From NCBI GenBank assembly GCA_027627225.1, contig CM051027.1, positions 86,057,951 through 86,121,950 of the forward strand: a DNA stretch of 64,000 nt, written 5' to 3'. This stretch comes from Congeria kusceri (lineage: Eukaryota; Mollusca; Bivalvia; Myida; Dreissenidae). The translations under genes and the position numbers were made by a program. Of the stretch, positions 23,861 to 35,179 are shown one piece after another. The notes under the pieces are model-generated. The model worked only from the letters and a program-made list of their open reading frames with translations. It ran no database searches and was not told the origin of the DNA. The stretch's first letter is position 1, and each line of letters opens with the position of its first letter.

Positions 23861-25685
23861 ATGCCTCCCTTCGAAGAAGTGGGGGTATATTGCTTTGCAC
23901 CTGTCGGTCAGTCAGATAGTTGGTCTGTCTGTAGACCGTTTCGTTTCCGCAGAAGACGCCTATTGATTTTGAGGTCAACAGGTCAAAGGTAAAGGTCACC
24001 GTTGCTCAAAATAGAAAAACGGTTTTTGCTCAATAACTTGTGAATGCATCGAGATATTTTAATGAAACTTCATACATAGATGCCTTATATCGAGACCTTG
24101 CTTGGGATTGCATATGGGGTGGGATGGGGTCTAGGTCACCATTACTAAAAATAGAAAAACTGTTTCCGCTCAATAACATGAGAACGCATTGAGATATTTT
24201 AATGAAACTTCATACATAGATACCTTATATTGAGACCTTGCTTGGGATTGCATATGGGGTGGTTGGGGTCAAGGTCACCATTACTAAAAATAGAAAAAAG
24301 TCTCCGCTCAATAACTTGAGAATGCATCAAGATATTTTAATGAAACTTCATACATAGATACCTTATATTGAGATTGCTTGGGATTGCATAGGGGGTGGGT
24401 GGGGTCAAGGTCACAGTTACTAAAAATAGAAAAAATGGTTTCTGCTAAATAACTTTAGATTGCATCGAAATATTGTAATGAAACTTCATACATATTGACC
24501 TCGCTTGGGATTGCATTTGGCGTGGGTGGGGTCAAGGTCACCGTTACTGAAAATAGAAAAACGGTCTCTGCTCAATGACTTTAGAATCCATAAAGATATT
24601 TTAATGAAACTTCATACGTAGATACCATATATCGAGACCTTGCTTGGGATTGCGTATGGGGTGGGTGGGGTCAAGATCAAGGTCACCATAACTAAAAATA
24701 GAAAAACAGTTTCTGCTCAATAACTTGAGAACACATCGAGATATTTTAATGAAACTTCTTTCAGGTATACCTTATATCAAAGCCTTGCTTGAGATTGCAT
24801 ATGGGGTGGGGTGTGGTCAATGTCAAGGTGACAGTTACTAAAAATAGAAATGGTTTCCGCTTAATAACTTGAGAACGCATCAAGATATTTTAATGAAACT
24901 TCATACATAGATATTTTATATTTAGACCTCTCTTGGGATTGCATATGTGGTGGGTGGGGTCAAGGTCATGGTTACTTAGACTAGAAAACCGGTTTTAGCT
25001 CAATAACTTGACAAGCATTGAGATATTTTAATGAAACTTCATACATAGATACCTTATATCGAGACCTCGCTCAGGATTGCATATGGGGTGGGTGGGGTCA
25101 ATGTCACTGTTGCTAAAAATAGAAAAACGGTTTCCATTCAATAACTTAAGAACGCATCAAGATATTTTAATGAAACTTCATACATAGATACCTTATATTG
25201 AGATCTCTCTTGGGATTTCATATTGTGTGGGTGGGGTCAAGGTCAAGGTCAAGGTCGCCATTACAAAAAATAGAAAAACGGTTTCCGCACTATTACTTGA
25301 AAACGCATTGAGATATTTTAATGAAACTTCATACATAGATACCATCTATCGAGACCTCGCTTGGGATTGCATATATAGATCTAGGGTGGGTGAGGTCAAG
25401 GCCTCCATTACTAAAAACAGAGGTAAGGTAAAAACATTACCTTATATTGAGATCTCTCGTGGGATTTCATATTGGGTGAGTGGGGTCATGGTCAAGGTCG
25501 CCATTACTAAAAATAGAAAAACGGTTTCTTCTCAATAACTTTAGAATGCATCAAGGTATTTGAATGAAACTTCATACATAGATACCTTGTATCTAGACCA
25601 CGCTTGGGATTGCATATGGGGTGGGTGAGATCAAGGTCAAGGTCAATGTTACTAAACATACAAAAACGGTTTCTGCTCAATAATT
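23861..25685 (+). repeat. family C cassette: ~135 bp tandem array, about 12-14 units
   Basis: The start hairpin ATGCCTCCCTTCG...GAAGTGGGGGTAT is followed by 'tttgcacctgtcggtcagtc'. Units then repeat 'ctcaataacttgagaacgc', 'agatattttaatgaaacttc', 'atagataccttatatcgag' and 'gggtggggtcaaggtc'. The array breaks off in mid-unit at 25685, where a second family C copy begins. The frame at 25227-25538 spans two units and is not a gene. Confidence 0.8.
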
Positions 25686-26290
25686 ATGCCCCCCTTTGAA
25701 GAAGTGGGGGTATATTGCTTTGCACCTGTCCGTCGTTCGGTCGGATGGTCGGTTGGTCTGTCCGTAGACCATTTTGTTTCCGTACGATATCTAAAGAACA
25801 CTTTGACCTACGATCATTTAAATTGGAATGCTAGTTACTTGGGAGGAAAGAAAGACGCCTTTTGAATTTGAGGTCAAAGGTCAAGGTCACGGGGGCTTGT
25901 AACATGGAATTTATTTCCGCACGATATCTAGAGAACGCTTTGACCTATAATCATTTAAGTTGGTATGCTGGGTACTTGGGAGGAAAGGAAGACCCCTATC
26001 AATTTTGAGGTCAACAGGTCAAAGGTCAAGGTGACAGAGACTTGTAACATTAAAACTGTTTCCTCTGTAGATCATTTCGTTTCCACATGATATGTAGAAT
26101 ATGCTGTGACCTACGATCATCCGAGTTGGCATGCTGGTTACTTGAGAGGAAAGGAAGACGCCCTATCAATTTTGAGGTCAACAGGTCAAAGGTCAATGTA
26201 ACATGAAAACTGTTTTCCCCGTAGACCATTTTGTTTCCTGTAGACCATTTTGTTTCCGCAGGATATGTAGAGATGTTTTGGCCTGTTTGA
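25686..26290 (+). repeat. second family C cassette joined to the first
   Basis: It starts ATGCCCCCCTTTGAAGAAG...GTGGGGGTATATTGC and continues with repeated 'cgtagaccattttgtttcc' and 'gaggtcaacaggtcaaagg' units. No 3' hairpin is found. It begins inside the 'caataa' word of a unit of the first array, as an insertion would. Confidence 0.65.
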
Positions 26291-26835
26291 TGTTTAAATC
26301 AAACAGAAAACGGGTATCGTTACATAATAAACTGTAAAAATAAATCCGTAATTATACTCTATCTTTCTTTCAGCTTTATATTTACTTTCTAAAGCATCAA
26401 CTTTAATTTCCTCCCCATGTGTTAATGTGCACATACAATATTAAGAAAATCTCTTAACTTTTGCACATATTCATGACTTGGCTGCAAGTCGGAGGGCATA
26501 CATATTTTACAAACATCTCTTGTTAAATAAGCAAAGCAAATTTTTTAGTACAATACCAGTTGTTCAGTGGTGAAAATTTGGCATACATTAGATGTTCTGT
26601 TACAGTGAACACTGCATATGTAAGAGGCATGCACAGGATTATCTGATTCTGTATCTCAGAGATAACCAATATTTTGGAGTAAAAAACTGTGTGGCCTTGG
26701 TTGTGATCTTTCATGCAGTTTATTTAATTCATTCACAAATATTCATTGATTAGGTATATAGATTTATATGTATGATTTATCACTTTGTATCACAGTACAT
26801 TGCAGTATATTAGTAAATTCACTTTATTTATTTTT
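26291..26835. other. unique AT-rich DNA
   Basis: No supported feature. Confidence 0.4.
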
Positions 26836-27154
26836 AGCTCGACTATTCGAAGAATAGGTGAGCATTCCTACTACCCATGGCGTCGGCGTCTGCCTCTGAA
26901 TTTGGTTCAAGTTTTTAATCAAAAGTTGTGTAACTTCAAAACTACACAAGTTATTCACTTGAAACTTGGAATATACCTTTGTCATCAACTCCAGTGTCAA
27001 CTGCAACATTTCCTATAACTTGGAATAATTTGATGACATAATTGCCGTAACATAGTTTTGTATTTCAACAAATTTATGCCATTCCACTTTCCAAAATATG
27101 TACCAACTGAATACTTCGAATAGTTGAGCATGCTGTCTTCTGACAGCTCTTGTT
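26836..27154 (+). mobile_element. family B cassette, complete and short
   Basis: The 319 bp element starts AGCTCGACTATTCGAAG. Near its 3' end is the inverted counterpart CTTCGAATAGTTGAGC, then a hairpin GCTGTCTTCTGACAGC and TCTTGTT. This is the same layout as families A and C with unrelated arm sequences. The frames inside are not genes. Confidence 0.75.
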
Positions 27155-27757
27155 AAATGTTCAAGCAAGTTGAAGGTTATATAGGTTGACCAGAAGGTGA
27201 ACAGTGGTCTCACACTGGTTCATGCTTTGCTGGAGTTTGTTGATTAAATTTCACAATCTACATTACAAATCTTTTCTATCTTCATATATTATGATATGTT
27301 GGCATATGTAGGAATAGTGATGAAAAAAGGAGCAGATAAGTTATCATAAACATGCTTTAATTGCATAACAGGACTGCTCTGTGAGCAAAAAAATTATTTG
27401 GAAGATTTCATTATAAGCCTCGGAAGTTATTTTCAGTTGTTTCAATGGGGTAAAGGCACCTTATAGACCCCCCCCCCCCCCCCCCGTTCTAGTACTATTT
27501 ATGTCCGATGGTAATGGTGGAGCTAGTCTCTGAAATTTGATAACTGATTTTGTTCCAGTATCTGGACACTGATCCAATTCAATATAACAATTCTTGTGTG
27601 CAATGCAGTTAACAGTATGCTAGAAATGCAATTTTACAGGCTTTATAATTATAAAGTATTTGTATTCATTAACATTTTCAAAGCTGCTTAATGCTTTTTA
27701 AGTGTTGCCAGATGGTTTGATGGAACATTATATGAAGGTTCAATGCCAAAAATAATA
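27155..27757. other. unique DNA with an 18-base poly-C run
   Basis: A run of 18 C residues lies at 27468-27485. The rest is AT-rich and unassigned. TA at 27756-27757 is the target site of the next element. Confidence 0.6.
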
Positions 27758-29712
27758 CACTGCAGATCCGTTATATCGCGGTTCGCGGGGTCCATGGATC
27801 GCGATATAGCCGGATCGCGATATAACTTGTCAGGTCATTAATGTACATATAGATATACATACATACACTGGCATGTTTTCACGATCTCAAAACATGAACG
27901 TAATTAATGCACCTTTTTCATTGTTGTTAAAGACGATTTCGGTATTTTTTTCTGCGCATCTTTTCGCGCATCATTGGAGTTGATTTAAATCTTCATAATG
28001 GGAAGTGTCTTGAGAGGTAATAATATTTATTAAATATTGTGTACACTGTAATAACCAACTAGAATCAAATATATTCATAATAATTGCCATGATCATAGAA
28101 AGAGTGTCTTTGACTTAATTTTATTTGCGAAAGTTTGATAAAACACGGAAAACGAAAGTAGGAACACGCTGACTGAGTATTGGACTCGCATATAGCTGTG
28201 CACATGCTTGCGATTATTGTGAAAGTGTTTTGGCTGTAATAACGTTTTGTACATAGTCATTATCAACTGCTGATACTAAAATAATTATATATAATATATA
28301 TCTATTTACTGTATAAATGTATTGTTATAAATTATGACTGTCATTCCATCCTGTTTTTTACAGAAAAATGTCCAATATGCACATGTAAACTACATATTTT
28401 TTCTCAAAAACAAACGTGGTGACCCCCTGTTTTCTTTTTTGCAGTTTATTAAGAATATAATTATGTATGAAATATCGGAAATTAAGGAATTTTCACGGAA
28501 CAGATTTTTTTCTATAGTCAAAACCAAACTTGTATATGATTACAAGATAAATAAAAAATTGTCAAAAAAGGATGAAAAAGCATTTTTTGACAAATAAAAA
28601 AAAAAAAATTCACTATATAACGGATTGCTGTCTTACAATAACCCATTTCAACCAATAGGATGTTGTTATTTTTTACCAATCAATCGTCAATACTATTTTG
28701 TTGCTAAAACAAAAACAGCATCAACATTTCCTAAAATGCATTCACGGGTAGGTCATTTACATGCATTTTCCAAAACATCTAATGCAGTGATCCCCATTTT
28801 TTATGGTTTCACTGTATTAGGCACTGAACAATCTGCAAAATATGTAAAAATGACAAAAAAAAAATTCATGGAATGGAAAAAACTGTAGAAATCGTCTTTA
28901 ACATCCACAATGTGTTACATCCATATGTAAAATATTCCATTTGTATATACAACTGTATTATTCCTTATAATTAATTTCAAATTGTGTATAATAAATTCAG
29001 AATCCCAAACGCCTATCTGAATTTTACTGTTCACATTACATAATCACAATTTTTATTTACAATTAAACTGCACATGTATTTCGTGTAAATCCTTTGTTCT
29101 GCTAGAAAAGCGCACGAAATTATGTTGACATGTACAATATCACATCATCCGCATGGAAAGCGTGGGTGTATTGATTGTCGTATAAAAACTTTGTAGCGCA
29201 GAGAACATTAAGATCTTTACTTTTGTATAAAAGTTTAGTAGCGCTTAACAACAAAATTGGGTATCTATATCGTGAATGATGTGCAGTTAGCATTTCCTCT
29301 TAAACAATAAAGAAACAGTAACGCCGTATTGATAACGTTATTGTCCTGCAGATTGGTCACTATTGATCTATGACATACAGTTACTGTATACACCCTCCAC
29401 GTGGACGGCGTGTAATTCACCTGCTAATATAAGCAACAGCTTTAAAAGGACGTTGTCCTGGGTGGCACGGGTGATGTAAGCTGATGACGTCAAACTGTTG
29501 AGCGGGTCGGGTCTTTTGATTGTCACTGTACAAGAGTGCGAATGAAAGAGTACCGATGTAGGCGCAAAAATCTGGACCACACTGGATTTATTTATGAACC
29601 TTGTGTAATAGTAAAATATTGAAGTACATGAAAAAAATCAGGATCCACGGCCGATTCGCGATATATTGGATATAGTCGAAATAACGGATCGCGATACAAC
29701 GGATCTGCAGTG
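27758..29712. mobile_element. TA-flanked transposon with ATCGCGATATA ends (pogo/Tigger-like?)
   Basis: The element starts CACTGCAGATCCGTT and ends AACGGATCTGCAGTG. The terminal repeats match at 22 of 23 positions and TA lies on both sides. Subterminal GGATCGCGATATA motifs occur near both ends. Without the nested insertion it would be 984 bp, with no recognisable transposase, so it is non-autonomous. The TA target and the style of ends suggest the pogo/Tigger branch of Tc1-mariner, but I cannot show this. A partial copy is at 6118-6945. Confidence 0.75.
27931..28897. mobile_element. TTAA-flanked transposon nested in the TA-flanked element
   Basis: The 967 bp element is flanked by TTAA at 27927-27930 and 28898-28901, with 10 bp inverted ends AGACGATTTC and GAAATCGTCT. 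The paralogue at ~6290 reads 'gtagttaacatc' with one TTAA, the empty site. TTAA duplication is known for piggyBac and Kolobok; the ends do not start CCC as piggyBac ends do. Two short frames (28334-28597, 28625-28888) show no domain I recognise. Confidence 0.75.
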
Positions 29713-30309
29713 TATTATGATCAAGTTCATATGTGCCCGCAGATTTCTTTTAACAAATATTAAGGATGTTTACTACTGGTACTTCAACATTATTGACTGG
29801 CCTATTTAACAACAGCCAGTAATGTTTTTCATGTGATCTTCATGCAGCATTCATTATAGCAGTGATGCATCTGTATACATATTTCTCATTTTATTAATCT
29901 TTACAGTTCTATAGATAGATAGTTTGTATTCTCACATCTGAAAATCCTGTTCCTGATTGTTGCAATTTGAAATTACTGACTGCCAGTGCTGTGATTGGTA
30001 CATTCAGTTGTTAAGTAATGCTGTGATTGGTTATGCAATGTCATCAGTTGGGTACACTTGCGTTGCTATAGGTAATAACACTATTCATTACAGAGTCATA
30101 TCGGTGTATCCTTTGTCAAATAATTGCATTTATTGATTATATTTATATTACACAGAATTTCCATATATTGGCGGACTTATGTTAATGATAATTGATAATA
30201 CATGTTGTATTTTTGCTGTCTGCATATGTTTTATGATAACTCCTGATTTTACATTACAGGCATTTTGTATATTGCCAGATTGATATTTTATTCATGTGGC
30301 AGGGTATTT
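29713..30309. other. unique AT-rich DNA
   Basis: No supported feature. Confidence 0.4.
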
Positions 30310-31700
30310 TTTTGGCTTAGCTGTCTAAAATTACTTTTGACCTAGATTTCTTGCGATAATTATGCAGTGGGAAAATTGAATGTCAATGGAATTGGGCAAA
30401 TTTTCTAATTTTAGGGAATGCAAACTTACAACAATGGTTTAATGTATACCAATAACTGTTGCATACTTATGGGGATTAAAATTTACATAATTGTTTACAT
30501 AAGCGGTTAAAATAAAGTTATAAACATATCTTCGACATACACTCTTGAACTGAACATAATTATGAACAATTTTACTCATTGGATGTCATGATCAGAATGT
30601 TATATTCATTCACATAATAAAATAACTATTTTGTTTAGCTTTTTAAGCGGCACTCTCTATAAATAACAATTACAATGCTCCAATTCAGGGGGACCCAAGT
30701 CGGTCCCAACGTACAATGTTGCCTGTTGAGCTCGCGTCACGTCTGCCTGTCAATAGTGTTAAGGTTTCTTGTGACAAGCACAAAATATAAACTGGTAAAT
30801 TTCTGATATTTTTGTGATAAATATGCAAAAAAATAATAGTAAATTTGATTAACCTTATATTTCCTATTATTTTTTTCATTGTGGAAAACTATTATTGTAC
30901 GTTGTAACCAACTTGGGTTCCCATGAGTTAATTATAGCGAGTAAAACGCACTCCAGAAACAGAGTGAAAATCACTCTAAAATTAGTGCGAGGTAAAGCTA
31001 TGTTAATACACACGCATGATGTAGTGTCCGGAGAATCATAACCCGAGAATTTCAATAAATGGGCAATTTATATTTATAAAGTTACTGTGCATGCTAATTT
31101 ATATTTGAATTGTGGGCGCGTTTAAGAATTATTTATAATTGCACCTTTCTATCAACTTCTTCCGTAGATGTTAATCAATCTACAAAAATGTTTAACATCT
31201 TTCTATAAGTGAATGAAGTCTCGTAATACATCGAAAATGTTATTCATATTACTTTAACTTCATTGTGTAGCATGAATACACTATTCTGTAACACAAATGA
31301 TACATATAGTATATTATTTAACGTAACTATGTACATTTTCAATTTTGTCAGATACATACTAATTTTTATTCGTTCCTGCTATTATTTTCTGACAATGTTA
31401 AATTGTTAAATTTGCCTGACAAATTCAAATATCAATTATGTTTATGTAAATTACTAGTATTTAGGTTATTCATTTATCACTGGTGAAAACCTGAGGCGGC
31501 ATATGATAGGTTTATTCACAGAACGGATATTAATTATAATTGAATTTATCTCAAATTAATTTTGGGGCCAATACGTTTTCTTGTGGTGTCTGTAAAATCT
31601 TGTGTCCGAGAAGTCTCCTTAGCAGGGCCGAAAAATCCAAGGTCTGAGAAGTCACGTAACCGATCATCTTGGTCCTCTTGTATTATATTTAGGGCAAAAA
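30310..31700 (-). repeat. family E repeat, copy 1 (inverted relative to copies 2 and 3)
   Basis: The reverse complement matches 53285-54600 and 54601-55850 over most of their length. Shared phrases include the reverse of 'gcattccctaaaaatagaaaa' (30408-30430) and, at the other end, 'ccgagaagtctccttagcag'. It has no coding potential that I recognise. It carries a MITE insertion at 30688-30922. Confidence 0.7.
30688..30922. mobile_element. MITE inside family E copy 1
   Basis: About 28 bp imperfect terminal inverted repeats start GGGGGACCCAAGTCGG on the left and, reversed, GGGAACCCAAGTTGG on the right. Both run into AACGTACAAT. The sequence between them is absent from copies 2 and 3. No clear target duplication is visible. 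Confidence 0.6.
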
Positions 31701-31733
31701 ATGACATCTAAGTATTTATTTCAACGCCTTTTT

Positions 31734-33150
31734 AGCTCACCTGAGCACAACGTGCTCATGGTGAGCTTTTAGGATCACCCTTTGTCCATCATCCGTCGTG
31801 TGTCGTCCGTTGTGTGTCAAAATTTTCATTCAATGAACATCTCCTCCTAAACCGCTGGACAAATTTCCACCAAACTTCACAGGAATGATCCTTGGGTGAC
31901 CCTCTATCATAATTGTTCAAATAGTTCCAGTCCGCTGCATATGTAGGTCACAATAGCAAAAATAGATTTAAAAACTGAAAACTTGAAAAATCTCTGAAAC
32001 CACAAAGATTGGAGCTTTTGTATTTTATATGTGACATCCTCTAGTGGTCCTCTACAAAGATTGCTCAGACTATGCCCCTGGGGTCAAAACTGGCCACGCC
32101 CCGGGGGTCACATGGTTTATATAGACTTGTTTAGCAAATTACTTTTAAAATCTTCTCTGAAACCACAAGGCCTAGAGGTTTCATATTTGGTATGTTACAT
32201 TGTATAGTGGTCCTCTACAAAGATTGATCAAATGATGCCCCTTGGGTGAAAACTGGCCACATCCCGGGGGTCACATTGTTTATATAGACTTGAATAGCAA
32301 AATGACTTTAAAAATCTTCTCCTCTGAAACTGCAAGGCCATGAGATTTCATATTTAGTATGTAACATTGTATAGTGGTCCTGGGGTGAAAACTGGCCACA
32401 TACCTGGGGTCACATGGTTTATATAGACTTGAATAGCAAAATGACTTTAAAAATCTTCTCCTCTGAAACCGCAAGGCCCAGAGGTTTCATATTTGGTATG
32501 TAACATTGTATAGTGGTCCTCTACAAAGATTGTTCAACTGATGCCCCTGGGGTCAAAACTGGCCACACCCGGGGTCACACGTTTTATATAGACTTAAATA
32601 GCAAAATGACTGTGAACATTTTCTCCTCTGAAAGTTCAAGGCCTAGAGGTTTTATATTTGGTATGTAACATTGAGTAGTGGTCCTCTATAAAGATTGTTC
32701 AAATGTTGCCCCTGGGGTCAAAGCTGGGCACACCCCGTGGCTCACATGGTTTATATAGACGTAAATACCAAAATGATAAAAAAAATCATCTCTGAAACCG
32801 CAAAACCCAGAGGTTTCATATTTGGTATGTAGCATTGTATAGTGGTCCGCTACAAAGATTGTTCAACTGATGCCCCTGGGGTCAAAATTGGCCACACCCG
32901 GGGGTCACATGGTATATATAGACTTAAATAGCAAAATGACTGTGAAAATTTTCTGCTCTGAAAGTTCAAGGCCTAGAGGTTTTATATTTGGTATGCAACA
33001 TTGAGTAGTGGTCCTCTATAAAGATTGTTCAAATGATGCCCCTGGGGTCAAAGCTGGGCACACCCCGTGGCTCACATGGTTTATATAGATGTAAGTGGCA
33101 AAATGATAAAAAAATTCTTCTCTTAAACCACAATGCCCAGAGGCTTCTTT
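31734..33150 (+). repeat. family A cassette: ~165 bp array, 3' truncated
   Basis: It starts AGCTCACCTGAGCACAACG with a GAGCACAACGTGCTC hairpin. About eight units carry 'aaaatcttctcctctgaaac', 'ggtttcatatttggtatg', 'tagtggtcctctacaaag' and 'gcccctggggtcaaaac'. It joins a family C array at ~33160 with no 3' hairpin. The same unit type occurs at 43685-48812. Confidence 0.75.
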
Positions 33151-33154
33151 TTTT

Positions 33155-33400
33155 TTTATAAACATTATATCGAGACTTCGATTGGGATTGCATATGGGAT
33201 AGGTGTGGTCAAGGTCAAGGTCACTGTTACTAAAAATAGAAAAACGGTTTCCGCTCAATATCTTGAGAACGCAATGAGATATTTTAATGAAACATAATAC
33301 ATAAATACATGATATTGAGACCTCAATTGGGATTGCATATGGGGTGGGTGGGGTCAAGGTCACCGTTATAAAATATAGAAAAAAGTGTTTCTAGTCAATG
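33155..33400 (+). repeat. family C array fragment, two units
   Basis: Units carry 'cgattgggattgcatatggg', 'caaggtcactgttactaaaa' and 'ttgagaacgcaatgagat', the family C core. The minus-strand frame 33016-33363 spans the junction of two arrays and is not a gene. Confidence 0.7.
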
Positions 33401-34735
33401 TATGTTTTATGATTATTAATTCCTGAACCCCTAAAGGATTCCTCTATGGCTCTGTTAAGTCTGCAGAGACATAGAAAACTTGGTTTAAAATTCCCACTTG
33501 TAGTTCTTCATTAAAATGATTGCTTGATCAGACTATGGTCCATCTAGACATGTAACATTTTAATGCTTACAAGCATTTGATGAAATCTACATGATCAGAT
33601 GTTTTTATAATTGAATCGATCCAGTGTTCGGTGATAAAGTCTTGTTAATTGTCCATTATATGTACAGATATACCACAAGCAAGTAATATAAACTTTGCTT
33701 CTGCATTTAAGACTTAAAGATCGTACAAGCTAGAATATTGACATCTTTATTTTCTGGTTATGTCAGGAACTATCTGATTTTTTTAAATCTTAAATACTGC
33801 AAAAGTTCTTTAAGATTCCCTAATGGTTCTGCAAGATTGTGCATAGTACTTCCACATTTGTTTTCTGCCAGGCTTATATTTCAGATGCATTTGAGAGAAT
33901 AGTCCATCACAAACTAGCAAGTTGAAAATGGAAGCAGGAGAAGTTGAAAAGTACCCAACTGTTATATAGTTATTGGGGTTAAAGAAGTGTATGCTTTATA
34001 GTCCAGTATGTGTGGGTAAAATACTCTAGTGCTACCAGTGTCCTTCAAAGTTAATTGTTCAAAGTTAATCGCTCTTTGATAGTGGTGTACAAGTATTGGA
34101 AATTGTGGCTATAAGAAGGGTAGCTGGGACCTGCCAGTCACTTACAGATGCTTAAAAAGGAATTTAAACTTGGATGATGTAGAATGTAGAGTATTGCCAT
34201 TATCTGATCATCAGCTATTACTGGTGTTCGTAATTGGTCCACAAAATGGATCTGGAATGGATGTAGTAATTAACCTGTGATTGGTTGTTAATATTCCTGA
34301 TATTGTGAGGAGGAATTAAATTTTGTTTTCACAGTGGATATCAACATGAAAATGTCACTGGTAAGAGAAATGTAATTAGTGATGTCAACTAACTAATTTT
34401 TAGCTAATATTTTTCCATTAAGAAACAGTAGTGTGTCTCTTCCTGGTTTTATTTTGTTTGTGGTTTTTTGCAAGACTGCTTAGAAATGCCAATTCATTTG
34501 TTCTTGAACAAGTAATACAATATTTTTATTGTTTTCCACATTTTAAAATTAGGAATAGTATTTTGAACTATAACTTAATTGTTACTAAGGTTGAAACACT
34601 GTTTTAAATGAAATAAATTATTGATTGTTTCTAATTAAAAACAATTAGGAACACTACAATAATTTAATTTAACTGTCATTTAAGAAATTGAAATACTGTT
34701 TTAAAACAAAATGTTTCATAGATTTAAGAATAATG
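33401..34735. other. unique AT-rich DNA
   Basis: No supported feature. Confidence 0.4.
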
Positions 34736-35060
34736 TTCAATTTATTGTTGTTTATTGGCAAGTAAACAATGATTTGGAGTTCTGATGTGTAGGAATTTCG
34801 ATTCTCACATGATCTGACAAATATTTTTGCAGTTGTAATGAGTACTACATTTTTACTACGCTCCGCTCAGAATTGGGACTACTTTTTACATTGTTATGTA
34901 GTTTAACAACGATAATTTGTTCTTTAAATGTCTATACAAAAATCAGTGAGTAAATCAATAAATAATTTTCTATATATCGTGGTAATCGGCCAATAAACAA
35001 CGATTTGCAGTTCTGATGAGTAGGAATAAAACCACGAAGTCGTTAGCCCAAGTAGTTTAA
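34736..35060. repeat. interspersed repeat also found in YqaJ intron 1
   Basis: 34745-34920 aligns with 9812-10020. A second partial copy of its start ('aataaacaacgatttgcag') follows at 34990-35045, so the repeat is itself duplicated here. Confidence 0.55.
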
Positions 35061-35179
35061 AGGGACAGTTTCACAGTTTGGAATTGGACAAATATTTCTT
35101 TAATAATGGAATTTTATAAACAGAAATTTGTAGAATATATTGAAACTTTTGTCGGCTATGCTAAACATAAACCATTTTT

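Noticed and set aside
27468..27485. Poly-C run as a functional site
   Set aside because: Homopolymers of this kind occur at cassette starts and in repeats; nothing else marks a regulatory site, and the exact length may be a sequencing artefact.
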